Positions 54,080 to 62,447 of a stretch of 64,000 nucleotides of DNA are shown piece by piece (position 1 is the first letter of the stretch; each line of letters starts with the position of its first letter). The stretch lies in contig CAWAWN010000001.1 in the NCBI GenBank assembly GCA_963785815.1, positions 558,001-622,000 on the forward strand. The letters run 5' to 3'. Position numbers and translations under genes: made by a program. The DNA is from UBA4742 sp963785815. GTDB lineage: Bacteria; Actinomycetota; Acidimicrobiia; Acidimicrobiales; Acidimicrobilacustridaceae. The notes below the pieces were generated by a model. It made no database searches and was not told the origin of the DNA. It was given only the letters and a program-made list of their open reading frames with translations.

Positions 54080-55251
54080 CCGGCGTCCAGGAGCTGGTGG
54101 TACAGGGCCAGGGTGATGTCGATGCAGCGCTGCTGATCGAACTCCCGGGCGGCCTTGCCACGTCCGGCGACCCCCATGGCCCTGGCCCGCTCGGGGTCGC
54201 CCGCCACCTCGGCCACCGCCGCGGCCAGGGCCTGGGCATCGCCCACCGGCACGAGCCTCCCGGTCACGCCGTCGTCCACCACCTGGCGACAGCCTCGGAT
54301 GTCGGTGGCCACCACCGGCAGGCCCATGGCCGCCGCCTCCATGGCGGCGCGGGGGAACCCCTCGCGGTGCGAGGCCAGCACGAACAGGTCCATGCCGGGG
54401 TACAGGTCCTCCACGTCGTCGCGCTCGCCCAGCACCACCACGTCGGGACCGGCCGCCTGGGCCAGCGTGGCCAGGTCGAGGCCGTCGGCCTTGGTCGGCT
54501 CCGCCGGACCGATGAGCACCCAGCGCAACGGTGTCCCGCCGGCCCGCAGGGTGTCGGCCGCAGCCAGCACCTCGGCCAGGCCCTTCTCGGCCACCAACCG
54601 GCCCACGACGCCCACCACCACCTCGTCGGGCTCGGCGCGGAACGTCTGGCGGGCCCGCGCCCGACGAGCCTCCCGATCGCGGTCGGGATCGAAGCGCTCA
54701 AGGTCGATCCCGTTGCCCAGCAGGTGCAACCGGGTCGGGGGCACCCGCAGCCGCGCCAGCTGGGTCACGTCCTCCGGGTTCTGGACCAGCTCGCCGTCCG
54801 AGCAGGTGGCGGCGGCGCGCTCGAGGGCGTACACCACCCCCCGCTTGCGCCAGGGGTCGCCGGGCAGGGCGTACAGCCCGTGGACGGTGTTCACCACGAT
54901 CGGCACCCGGGCCAGTCGGGCCGCCGGTCGCCCCCACCAGCCGGGCTTGGGGTTGTGCGTGTGGACGATGTCGGGGCGCAGCCGCCGCAGGATGCGGTAG
55001 AGCTCGGCTCCGGCCAGCAGGTCGCGTCCGGGGGCCATCGACCGGGTGGCGTGGGTCCAGGGCACGTGGGTGACCCCCAATTCCGCCAGCTGGGACACGA
55101 ACGGACCCGGGGCCGACACGCCCACCACGTCGAACCCGGCGTCGACGAAGGCCGCCAGCTGGGGTCCCAGCAACCAGGCCAGCGACATGTCCGTGGTGGT
55201 GACGTGCACCAGGCAGCGACGTCGGCGACCGGCGATCGGCTGGGGGCTCAC
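54076..55251 (-). CDS. Glycosyltransferase family 4
   Basis: About 391 aa from the GTG at 55251; an ATG at 55341 would add an Ala/Thr-rich tail and leave 9 bp to the divergent gene. LVHVTTTDMSLAWLLGPQLA, HTHNPKPGWWGRPAARLARV, VVGVVGRLVAEKGLAEVLAA and HREGFPRAAMEAAAMGLPVV identify the family and its E-x7-E site. Close in type to the PglA/capsule CapM-like transferases that act early on undecaprenyl-linked sugars. Confidence 0.88.
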   Translation of the reverse strand: MSPQPIAGRRRRCLVHVTTTDMSLAWLLGPQLAAFVDAGFDVVGVSAPGPFVSQLAELGVTHVPWTHATRSMAPGRDLLAGAELYRILRRLRPDIVHTHNPKPGWWGRPAARLARVPIVVNTVHGLYALPGDPWRKRGVVYALERAAATCSDGELVQNPEDVTQLARLRVPPTRLHLLGNGIDLERFDPDRDREARRARARQTFRAEPDEVVVGVVGRLVAEKGLAEVLAAADTLRAGGTPLRWVLIGPAEPTKADGLDLATLAQAAGPDVVVLGERDDVEDLYPGMDLFVLASHREGFPRAAMEAAAMGLPVVATDIRGCRQVVDDGVTGRLVPVGDAQALAAAVAEVAGDPERARAMGVAGRGKAAREFDQQRCIDITLALYHQLLDAG

Positions 55252-55350
55252 GCCGGTCGGCCCTCCTCGGCTCGGGGCGGTCGTGGTGGCGGCCGGGGCG
55301 GCCGTGGGTGTGGCGGCGACACTACCGACCCCGCCGGACATACTGGCCGG

Positions 55351-56352
55351 ATGCCCTCTCCGCCGCGCCAGGCCGACGACCTGGAGATCCGCCGGGGACA
55401 GCTGGAGGACATCGGGGCCATCGTGGAACTGGCCCAGGCCGCGCTGGGCTGGAACCCCGACGACCCCAACGTGGCCTTCTTCCGCTGGAAGCACCTGGAG
55501 AACCCGGCGGGGACCTCGCCCATGTGGCTGGCCTTCGACGGCGGTCGCCTGGTCGGGGTCCGGGCGTTCCTGCGCTGGCGGTTCGTGCGACCCGACGGTC
55601 GGACGGCCAACGCCGTGCGGGCCGTCGACACCGCCACCCACCCCGCGGCCCAGGGCCGCGGCATCTTCTCGACCCTGACCACCACCGCCCTCGACGACCT
55701 GCGCCAGGAGGGGGTCGACTTCGTGTTCAACACCCCCAACGACCAGAGCCGACCCGGCTACCTGAAGATGGGCTGGCAGGTGGTGGGGCGGGTCCCGGTG
55801 GCCGTGCGGCCCCGCGGGCTGCGATCGATGGCGGCCATGGTCCGGGCCCGCGTCCCGGCGGAGAAGTGGTCGTTGGACACGCCCGCCGGCCAGCCGGCCG
55901 TGCGGGTGCTGGCCCAGACCGACGCCGTCTCCAGCCTCCTCGACCGGCTCGCCGACGGGACGCACGGCCTGCGCACCGACCGCACCGTCGAGCACCTGTC
56001 GTGGCGCTACCGCTTCGCCCCCCTCCGCTACCGCGCCGTCGTCGCCCCCGGCGGGCCGGCCCAGGGCCTGGCCGTGTTCCGCCTCCGGCGCCGCGGCCAG
56101 GCCCGGGAGGCGACGGTGTGCGAGCTGCTGGCCCCCGACCCGGCGACCCGCCGCCAGCTGCTCGGCCAGGTCGCGGCCGCCACCGGGGCCGACTACCTGA
56201 TCGCCACCGGCACCGGCGGGTCGGACCGCCTGGTGCCCATGCCGGGGCAGGGCCCGATCCTGACCTGGCGCCAGGTGACCGGCACCGCCACCGCGCCCGT
56301 GCCCGCGCTCACCTCGTGGGACCTCAGCCTGGGCGACCTCGAGCTCTTCTGA
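55351..56352 (+). CDS. GNAT-family acetyltransferase (large, two-domain)
   Basis: A 333-residue protein with an N-terminal GNAT domain (LEIRRGQLEDIGAIVELAQA, AVDTATHPAAQGRGIFSTLT with the acetyl-CoA loop, and FNTPNDQSRPGYLKMGWQVV). The second half (GLRTDRTVEHLSWRYRFAPL, YRAVVAPGGPAQGLAVFRLR) resembles the C-terminal domain of proteins found beside polysaccharide genes. It probably acylates a sugar or a lipid intermediate. Convergent with the ABC exporter, with a hairpin between. Confidence 0.8.
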   Translation: MPSPPRQADDLEIRRGQLEDIGAIVELAQAALGWNPDDPNVAFFRWKHLENPAGTSPMWLAFDGGRLVGVRAFLRWRFVRPDGRTANAVRAVDTATHPAAQGRGIFSTLTTTALDDLRQEGVDFVFNTPNDQSRPGYLKMGWQVVGRVPVAVRPRGLRSMAAMVRARVPAEKWSLDTPAGQPAVRVLAQTDAVSSLLDRLADGTHGLRTDRTVEHLSWRYRFAPLRYRAVVAPGGPAQGLAVFRLRRRGQAREATVCELLAPDPATRRQLLGQVAAATGADYLIATGTGGSDRLVPMPGQGPILTWRQVTGTATAPVPALTSWDLSLGDLELF

Positions 56353-56401
56353 CCCCGACCGCACCCGCTGCCAACCGCCCGCCCAGCCGCACCCGCGGTT
56401 C

Positions 56402-56443
56402 TGGCGTTGATTCGCACCCCCGGAGGGGTACAGATCAACGCCA
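56402..56443. terminator. Bidirectional hairpin between convergent genes
   Basis: Perfect 10-bp stem TGGCGTTGAT / ATCAACGCCA with an inner CCCC/GGGG pair. It lies 50 bp after the GNAT stop and just past the 3' end of the convergent ABC gene. No U-tract, as is common for GC-rich actinobacterial terminators. Confidence 0.6.
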
Positions 56444-56449
56444 AACGTG

Positions 56450-56534
56450 GGGACAGCTCACGACTATCGGAGCTGGGACAGCTCACGACTATCGGAGCTG
56501 GGACAGCTCACGACTATCGGAGCTGGGACAGCTC
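56450..56534 (+). repeat. 25-bp tandem repeat covering the 3' end of the ABC gene
   Basis: Three full 25-bp copies of the unit starting GGGACAGCTCACGACTATCG (56450, 56475, 56500) plus 10 bp of a fourth. The last copy encodes the end of the ABC protein (ELSQLR and TAG at 56514-56516). Each junction holds GAGCT-GGGAC-AGCTC, a small hairpin. Confidence 0.9.
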
Positions 56535-58271
56535 CACTGCCTCGGCGAAGAACGGGTTGGAGCGGCGCAGCTCCTCATGGGTGTCGAACCCCTGGAGCTC
56601 GCCCTTGGACAGCACCATGATCCGATCGCAGGCGTTGAGGGTGGACAGCCGGTGGGCGATGATGAACATGGTCGAGTGGCCCTTGAGGCCTTCGAGCGTG
56701 TCCTGCACCAGCGACTCCGACTTCATGTCCAAGGCACTGGTGGGCTCGTCCAGGATCAGCACGTCGGGCTCCTCGGCCAGGGCCCGGGCCAGCACGATGC
56801 GCTGGCGCTGCCCGCCCGACACGGCGCCGCCCCGCTCGCCCACGTCGGTGGCGTACCCGTCGGCCCACCCCATGATGTCGTCGTGCAGGTAGGCCAGCTT
56901 GGCCGCTCGCTCGATGGCGTCCTGGTCGAGCTCGTCGCGGAAGAACCGGATGTTGTCGGCGATGGTGCCGCGGAACAGCCGCGGCTCCTGGGGCACGAAG
57001 GCCACCCGCCGGTACCAGTCGTCGATGCTCACCTCGTCGGCGTCGACGCCGTCGACCAGCAGCTGGCCCCGGCTCGGGTGGCGCAGCCGCAGCAGCAGCT
57101 GCACCAGCGTCGACTTGCCGCTGCCCGACGGACCCACGATGCCGATGGCCTCACCCGGCTCCACCTCGAACGACACCGACCGCAGCACCGCGACGTCGGG
57201 GACGTACGAGAACCAGACGTCGTCGAAGGCCAGCTTGCCGATGCGGTCGATCTGGCGGTCGCCCCCCGGCTCGACCGAGGCTCGGTAGTCGTCCTGGCGC
57301 TGCTGCAGCTCCTCGAGGTACGGGGCGGCCTCCGCCAGCGAGTGGTAGCTGCCCTGCAGCTGCTGGCTGTAGGACAGGCCGCGGATCAACAGCACGACCA
57401 CGGGTCCGAGCGTGGTCACGTTCTTGCCGCCGGTGGCGTACACCGCGGCCATGCCCAGGATGACCAGGCCGATCGAGATGCAGGTGTAGAGGGTCGGCAT
57501 GGTCTGGCCCAGCAGCCGGGTCCGGAAGGTCAGCTCCGACGCCGTCTCGGCGAAGTCGTCGACCCGCTCCACCAGGCGGCGGCCCACGTTGAAGGTGCGC
57601 ACCTCCTGGGCCAGGGTCACGCTCTCGGACACCAACCCCACGTAGGCCACGTTGGCGGCCACGTTGGCCCGCGACCGGCGCTTGGCCGCCCGGCTCATGG
57701 GTCGCAGGGTGAAGAACATGATGCCCACGCCCAGCACGATCGACACCGCCGCCACCCAGTTCAGGTAGATGGCCACGAACATCAGGGACACGAAGTTGAA
57801 CCCCGAGACCAGGCACGAGGCCAGCGTCATGGTCGCGCCCGACACCCGACCCACGTGGTTGCTCATGATCTCCTGCAGGTGGCCCTCGCGCTCCTTGCTC
57901 TGGAGGCTCCACGACGCGGCCACGAAGTCGCGGAAGGTGAGCCGCCGGGCGATGGTCAGGGCGTCGGCGCTCAGCCGGGCGGTGACCCAGGAGTTGGCCA
58001 TCGAGGTGGCGAAGTCGGCCAGCAGCAGGGCGCCGGAGATCCAGAAGAGCTGGTCGAGCGACACGGTGACGTGCTCGAAGGTGATCTGCTTGGACGAATC
58101 GGCCAGCCCGATGGCGATGCGCACGATGGCCACCATGAGACCGGCTTCCAGGAAGCCGCTCAGGATGGCGGTGCCGCCCAGCACGTAGAGCTTGCCCGTC
58201 GACTTGCCGATGTAGGGCCGCAGCTCGCGCCACGACGTGCGGACCGACTTGCGCCGGGAGGCGACGGCCAT
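56514..58271 (-). CDS. ABC exporter, fused membrane and ATPase domains (PglK/MsbA type)
   Basis: A 585-residue half-transporter. Six helices in residues about 20-310 precede an ATPase with GPSGSGKSTLVQLLLRLRHP (Walker A), GAVSGGQRQRIVLARALAEE (signature) and DVLILDEPTSALDM (Walker B). In glycan loci such proteins flip lipid-linked oligosaccharides or export lipids. Its position next to PglC-like and glycosyltransferase genes favours a flippase. The 3' end lies in a 25-bp tandem repeat. Confidence 0.92.
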   Translation of the reverse strand: MAVASRRKSVRTSWRELRPYIGKSTGKLYVLGGTAILSGFLEAGLMVAIVRIAIGLADSSKQITFEHVTVSLDQLFWISGALLLADFATSMANSWVTARLSADALTIARRLTFRDFVAASWSLQSKEREGHLQEIMSNHVGRVSGATMTLASCLVSGFNFVSLMFVAIYLNWVAAVSIVLGVGIMFFTLRPMSRAAKRRSRANVAANVAYVGLVSESVTLAQEVRTFNVGRRLVERVDDFAETASELTFRTRLLGQTMPTLYTCISIGLVILGMAAVYATGGKNVTTLGPVVVLLIRGLSYSQQLQGSYHSLAEAAPYLEELQQRQDDYRASVEPGGDRQIDRIGKLAFDDVWFSYVPDVAVLRSVSFEVEPGEAIGIVGPSGSGKSTLVQLLLRLRHPSRGQLLVDGVDADEVSIDDWYRRVAFVPQEPRLFRGTIADNIRFFRDELDQDAIERAAKLAYLHDDIMGWADGYATDVGERGGAVSGGQRQRIVLARALAEEPDVLILDEPTSALDMKSESLVQDTLEGLKGHSTMFIIAHRLSTLNACDRIMVLSKGELQGFDTHEELRRSNPFFAEAVELSQLR

Positions 58272-58371
58272 GGATCAGGCGGACGGCCCGGTCGAGGGCG
58301 GGCGCGGGGTTCGGGTCATGGGGGTCCCACCATGATGGCAGAGCCGACCCCGCGCACCGCGCCCACCGCGC

Positions 58372-59544
58372 TCAGCCCAGCGCCCGCCGATACAGCGCCA
58401 CCGTGGCGTCGGCCACCACGTCGAGGGTGAAGGTCGCCTGGAAGCGGGCCTGGCCCGCCGCGGCGCGGCGGCGCCGCTCCTGGGCCGGCTGGGCCAGGGC
58501 CTCGAGCACACCCGCGGCCAACGCCGACGGGTCGTCGGGCGGCACCAACCGGGCCCAGCCGGTGCCCACCACCCACGGGATCGGCCCCACGTCCGAGGCC
58601 ACCACGTTGGCCCCCAGGGCCATGGCCTCCACCAGGATGGAGCCGAACCCCTCCCAGCGGGAGGGCACGACGAACACGTCGGCCGCCACCATCAGGTCGG
58701 CCACGTCGTCGCGCCGACCCAGCCAGGTGATGCCCGCCTCCGGGCCCTGGGCCTCGACCCGCGCCTCCAAGCGGGCGGACTCGGACCCGGGCCGCCCGGC
58801 CAGGGCCAGGCGGGCTCCCGGGCGCGCCCGGTGGATGGCCGGCCACGCCCGCACCAGCACGTCGAGGCCCTTCTGGTACTCGTGGCGCGCCGCGACCACC
58901 ACCAGGTCCTGGTCGTCGTCCACCCCCAGGCCGGCCCGGACCCGCGCCCGACGTGCCGGGGTGACGGGCCCCAGGGCTGCGGCGTCGCGACCCCGCGGGA
59001 TCACGTCGATGCGCGCCGAGGGGATGCCCAGACGAGGACCCATGACCTCGGCCACATGGGGCGACAGGGCGTGGAACCGCCGCACGCCCAGGGCGGTGAC
59101 CCGATCCGCCCAGCGGGCCCCCTCGACCTTCCAGCCCACCAGCGCCGGGTTGGCCCGCTGCTCGGGCCCGTAGGCCACGTTCACCAGGCTCGACACCACC
59201 GGCACCCGGGCGGTGCGCCCGGCCAGGCGACCCACCAGGTCGGCATCGAACAGCGTGGTGTGGACCAGATCCGGACGGCGCCGGGCCACCAGGGCGCGCA
59301 CGGCCCTGGTCCGCTCCACCTGGCGGGCCCAGCCGTGGCGCGTGCCCGACAGCGCCGTCACCGTGGCACCGGCCGCTCCGACGACGTCGGTCAGGTCCGA
59401 GCCGGGGCCTGCGTCCGGGGCGGCGGCGAAGGTCACCACCTCCAGGGAAACACCCCGGTCTACCAGGGGGCCCGCCAGCGCGGCCACGGCCTGCTCGGCC
59501 CCGCCTCCCCCGTCGAGGCTCGGGATCAGGTACAGAATGCGCAC
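58372..59544 (-). CDS. Glycosyltransferase family 4
   Basis: GT-B enzyme of 390 aa: MRILYLIPSLDGGGGAEQAV, VVVAARHEYQKGLDVLVRAW and the E-x7-E site in SRWEGFGSILVEAMALGANV. It reads towards the ABC exporter, 100 bp upstream of it, and is probably in the same transcript. Confidence 0.9.
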   Translation of the reverse strand: MRILYLIPSLDGGGGAEQAVAALAGPLVDRGVSLEVVTFAAAPDAGPGSDLTDVVGAAGATVTALSGTRHGWARQVERTRAVRALVARRRPDLVHTTLFDADLVGRLAGRTARVPVVSSLVNVAYGPEQRANPALVGWKVEGARWADRVTALGVRRFHALSPHVAEVMGPRLGIPSARIDVIPRGRDAAALGPVTPARRARVRAGLGVDDDQDLVVVAARHEYQKGLDVLVRAWPAIHRARPGARLALAGRPGSESARLEARVEAQGPEAGITWLGRRDDVADLMVAADVFVVPSRWEGFGSILVEAMALGANVVASDVGPIPWVVGTGWARLVPPDDPSALAAGVLEALAQPAQERRRRAAAGQARFQATFTLDVVADATVALYRRALG

Positions 59545-59579
59545 CGGCCCATGGATACCACCCCCGACCTGTCGCCCCG

Positions 59580-60449
59580 ATGCCCGACGGCCCGATGACC
59601 GACGCCCCCACCTTCTCGGTCGTCATCCCCACCTACCGCCGGCCCGACCTGCTGGCCGAGGCGGTGGACTCCGTGCTGGCCCAGACCCGCACCGACTGGG
59701 AGTGCCTGATCGTCGACGACGGCGGCGGCCAGGTCATCGAGCCGCCCGACCCGCGGGTGCGGGTCATCCGCCGCCCGTCGCCGGGTGGTCCGGCCGCGGC
59801 CCGCAACGACGGGGTGGCCGCGGCCACCGGCCGGTGGCTGACCTTCCTCGACGACGACGACCGCTACACCCCCGAGCGCCTGGAGCTGGCTGCGGCCGGC
59901 CTGGCCCGGGCGCCGGTGGCGGTGTGCTGGACCCGCTGGTTCGACCCCACCCGCCCCCATCGGGAGGCCGGGCCCACCCGTGGGCGCTGGCTGGTGGGCA
60001 ACGTCCGCGACACCATCCTCGACTCGACCACCCCGCACCTGGGCGCCACCGCCGTGGCCGCCGACGCCATGGTGCCCTTCGACGTGCGGTACCGGGCGGT
60101 GGAGGACGTCGAGTGGTGGTTGCGCCTGGCCGAGCAGTCCTCGGTCGACACCATCGCCGCCCTGGGGTGCGAGATCCGCCGCCACGCGGGTGAGCGGGCC
60201 AACCGCACCGAGGTGGCGGCCCGCATGGAACCCAACCACCTCCTGCTCGACGAGCGCCAGGCCTGGTTCGCCCGCCACCCCCGCGCCCTGGCCTACCGGT
60301 GGTCCCGCATGGGAGCCATGGCCCTGGCCGCGGGCAAGCCCACCCGAGCTCGGCGGGCCTACCTCACGTCGATGCGGATCCGGCCCAGCGTGGCCGCCAG
60401 CCGGGGCCTGATCCGGGCCTTGCGGTCACGGCGCGACCGTCCGGCATGA
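59580..60449 (+). CDS. Glycosyltransferase family 2
   Basis: GT-A enzyme of 289 aa: FSVVIPTYRRPDLLAEAVDS, CLIVDDGGG, ARNDGVAAATGRWLTFLDDD (D-x-D metal site within LDDDD) and VRYRAVEDVEWWLRLAEQ. An ATG five codons later is an equally good start. Transfers a sugar from a nucleotide donor during polymer synthesis. Confidence 0.9.
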   Translation: MPDGPMTDAPTFSVVIPTYRRPDLLAEAVDSVLAQTRTDWECLIVDDGGGQVIEPPDPRVRVIRRPSPGGPAAARNDGVAAATGRWLTFLDDDDRYTPERLELAAAGLARAPVAVCWTRWFDPTRPHREAGPTRGRWLVGNVRDTILDSTTPHLGATAVAADAMVPFDVRYRAVEDVEWWLRLAEQSSVDTIAALGCEIRRHAGERANRTEVAARMEPNHLLLDERQAWFARHPRALAYRWSRMGAMALAAGKPTRARRAYLTSMRIRPSVAASRGLIRALRSRRDRPA

Positions 60450-60584
60450 TTCTGGCCGCCGGGGGTGCCGGTGTAGCATCGGCAACCGTGCCCGGTTCGC
60501 TCGGCGCACGACGTCGAGGCGTTCCCCGCGCGCTGGTCGCGGTGTGGGCGCGTCGAGCCTGACCGCCACCTCACCACCAGTAGA

Positions 60585-60600
60585 CCGGGCATGCGCCCGG
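60585..60600 (+). promoter_or_regulatory. Hairpin next to the Wzc-like gene's ribosome-binding site
   Basis: CCGGGC-ATGC-GCCCGG, a perfect six-pair stem with a four-base loop, directly before GGAGA (60602-60606) and the ATG at 60612. It could slow or gate translation of the operon; this is inferred from position only. Confidence 0.35.
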
Positions 60601-60611
60601 CGGAGACCTGC

Positions 60612-62447
60612 ATGGAGCCCATCCAGTACCTGAGGACGATCCGCCGTCGATGGATCGTCATCGTGGGGTTCGTGCTGCTCGGCACCGTGCTCGGCGCCGC
60701 CACCGGGCTGGGCACCCAGAAGAAGCACAACACCGCCACCTACTGGCGGGCCACCTGCGTCCTCTACTACGACGCCAGCGCCATCTCCAGCAAGGGCGGC
60801 GCCTTCACCGCGCTGACCCAGATGGGGCTGCTGGCCACCACCGGCGACGTGCCGGCCCAGATCGCCCAGTCCCGCCACACCGACGACAACGCCATCCTGG
60901 CCCGCATCGGGGTGGTGACCGACCCGGCACAGGCCACCATCCGCATCACGGCGGTGGGCGAGAGCGCGGCCGACACCTCGGCGCTGGCCACCCAGTGGTG
61001 CACCGCCCTGGCCAACTACGTGAACGGCAAGAACAAGGCCGCCTTCGACCAGCAGCGCGACCAGTACGCGTCACAGCTCACCGACCTGACCAACCAGATC
61101 AACGCCCTCCAGGCCACCTCGCCGCCCGCCAACTCGGTGCAGGGCCAGCAGCTCCAGGCCCTGATCAACCAGTACCGACTGGTCGACGAGCAGTTCCAGG
61201 GCCTCGGCACGCAGGAGCCGGGCCCCATCCTGACCGTGCTCCAGCAGCCCGAGTCCATCCCCATCGGGGCTGCGGCCCACGCCACCTTCGTCCGCAACGG
61301 TGAGCTCGGCAACAACAACACGACGCTGTCGGGGTCGGCCACCAACCCCGAGGCCGCCCTCAACGCCTCGCTCACGCCCAAGTCGAAGATCCCGTCCGGG
61401 CCGGTGCCCCGCGGCCTGATCGGCGGGTTCGTGGGTCTCATCCTGGGTCTGCTGGTGGCCTTCGTGATCGAGCGGCTCGACACCCGCCTCCAGGGCAAGG
61501 AGGACACCGAGGTCGCCTTCGAGCTGCCGGTGCTGGCCGAGGTGCCGCCGCTCAGCCGCATCCAGCGGGGCGACACCGAGGTCCTCTCGTACACCCACCC
61601 GATGTCGCGCACGGCCGAGGCCTACCGGGCGCTGCGCTCCTCGCTGGTGTTCCTGCGCCAGACCACCCTGGCCGCCGATGAACCCGTCGAGCCGGCCGAG
61701 GGTGGCGCCGAGCCGGCCACGTCGACCCACTCGTCCTACGTGATCCTGGTGTCGTCGGCCGGCCCGTCCGAGGGCAAGACCACCACGGTGGCCAACCTGG
61801 CCACGGTCTTCGCCGAGGCCGACTACTCGGTGCTGGTCATCAACTGCGACTTCCGCCGCCCCCGCCTGCACCGCTACCTGGGCGGGTCCGACGAGGCCCG
61901 CAAGGTGGTGCAGAGCGACATCCCGGGCGTGCGGATGGTGAACAACGTGCTCTCGTCGTCCAACTCGAACCCGGCCGAGGTCACCGCCGCCCAACGCCGG
62001 GTCATCGAGGCCGCCCGGGGCATCTTCGACATCATCCTGCTCGACACCGCGCCGCTGCTGTCCACCAACGACGCCAGCGAGCTGGTGGGGGTGGCCGACG
62101 TGGTCGTGCTGGTGGCCCGCTCCGGGCGCACCACCAAGCCCGCCGCGGCCCGCGCCACCGAGGTGCTCCAGCGCCTCGAGGCCACCGTGGCCGGCGTGGC
62201 CCTGCTCGGAGCCCGCTACGTTCCCAGCGCCCAGTACTACTACTACGCCACCGAGGAGGGCCGCGACCCAAACCGGGCCGAGGCCGAGAGCCACCCGCTC
62301 GATCTGCTGGTGCGCGGTGACAGCCTGTCCAGCGCGGCCAACGGACGGGCCACCCGCCCGACCCGGGTGAGCTCCCCGCCGGTGGGTGGCACCGAGGGCG
62401 AGCGCCTGGACGTGGAGCTCAGCGCCTCACCGCCCAAGGACGAATGA
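60612..62447 (+). CDS. Polysaccharide co-polymerase / BY-kinase (Wzc-like)
   Basis: A 611-residue inner-membrane protein controlling polymer length. ATG at 60612 follows GGAGA. A Wzz domain begins with MEPIQYLRTIRRRWIVIVGF and ends with the second helix GLIGGFVGLILGLLVAFVIE. The cytoplasmic ATPase has Walker A SSAGPSEGKTTTVANLATVF, Walker A' VINCDFRRPRLHRYLGG and IILLDTAPLLSTNDASELVG. A tyrosine cluster (AQYYYYA) near the C-terminus is the probable autophosphorylation site. Coupled by ATGA to the polymerase-like gene. Confidence 0.92.
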   Translation: MEPIQYLRTIRRRWIVIVGFVLLGTVLGAATGLGTQKKHNTATYWRATCVLYYDASAISSKGGAFTALTQMGLLATTGDVPAQIAQSRHTDDNAILARIGVVTDPAQATIRITAVGESAADTSALATQWCTALANYVNGKNKAAFDQQRDQYASQLTDLTNQINALQATSPPANSVQGQQLQALINQYRLVDEQFQGLGTQEPGPILTVLQQPESIPIGAAAHATFVRNGELGNNNTTLSGSATNPEAALNASLTPKSKIPSGPVPRGLIGGFVGLILGLLVAFVIERLDTRLQGKEDTEVAFELPVLAEVPPLSRIQRGDTEVLSYTHPMSRTAEAYRALRSSLVFLRQTTLAADEPVEPAEGGAEPATSTHSSYVILVSSAGPSEGKTTTVANLATVFAEADYSVLVINCDFRRPRLHRYLGGSDEARKVVQSDIPGVRMVNNVLSSSNSNPAEVTAAQRRVIEAARGIFDIILLDTAPLLSTNDASELVGVADVVVLVARSGRTTKPAAARATEVLQRLEATVAGVALLGARYVPSAQYYYYATEEGRDPNRAEAESHPLDLLVRGDSLSSAANGRATRPTRVSSPPVGGTEGERLDVELSASPPKDE

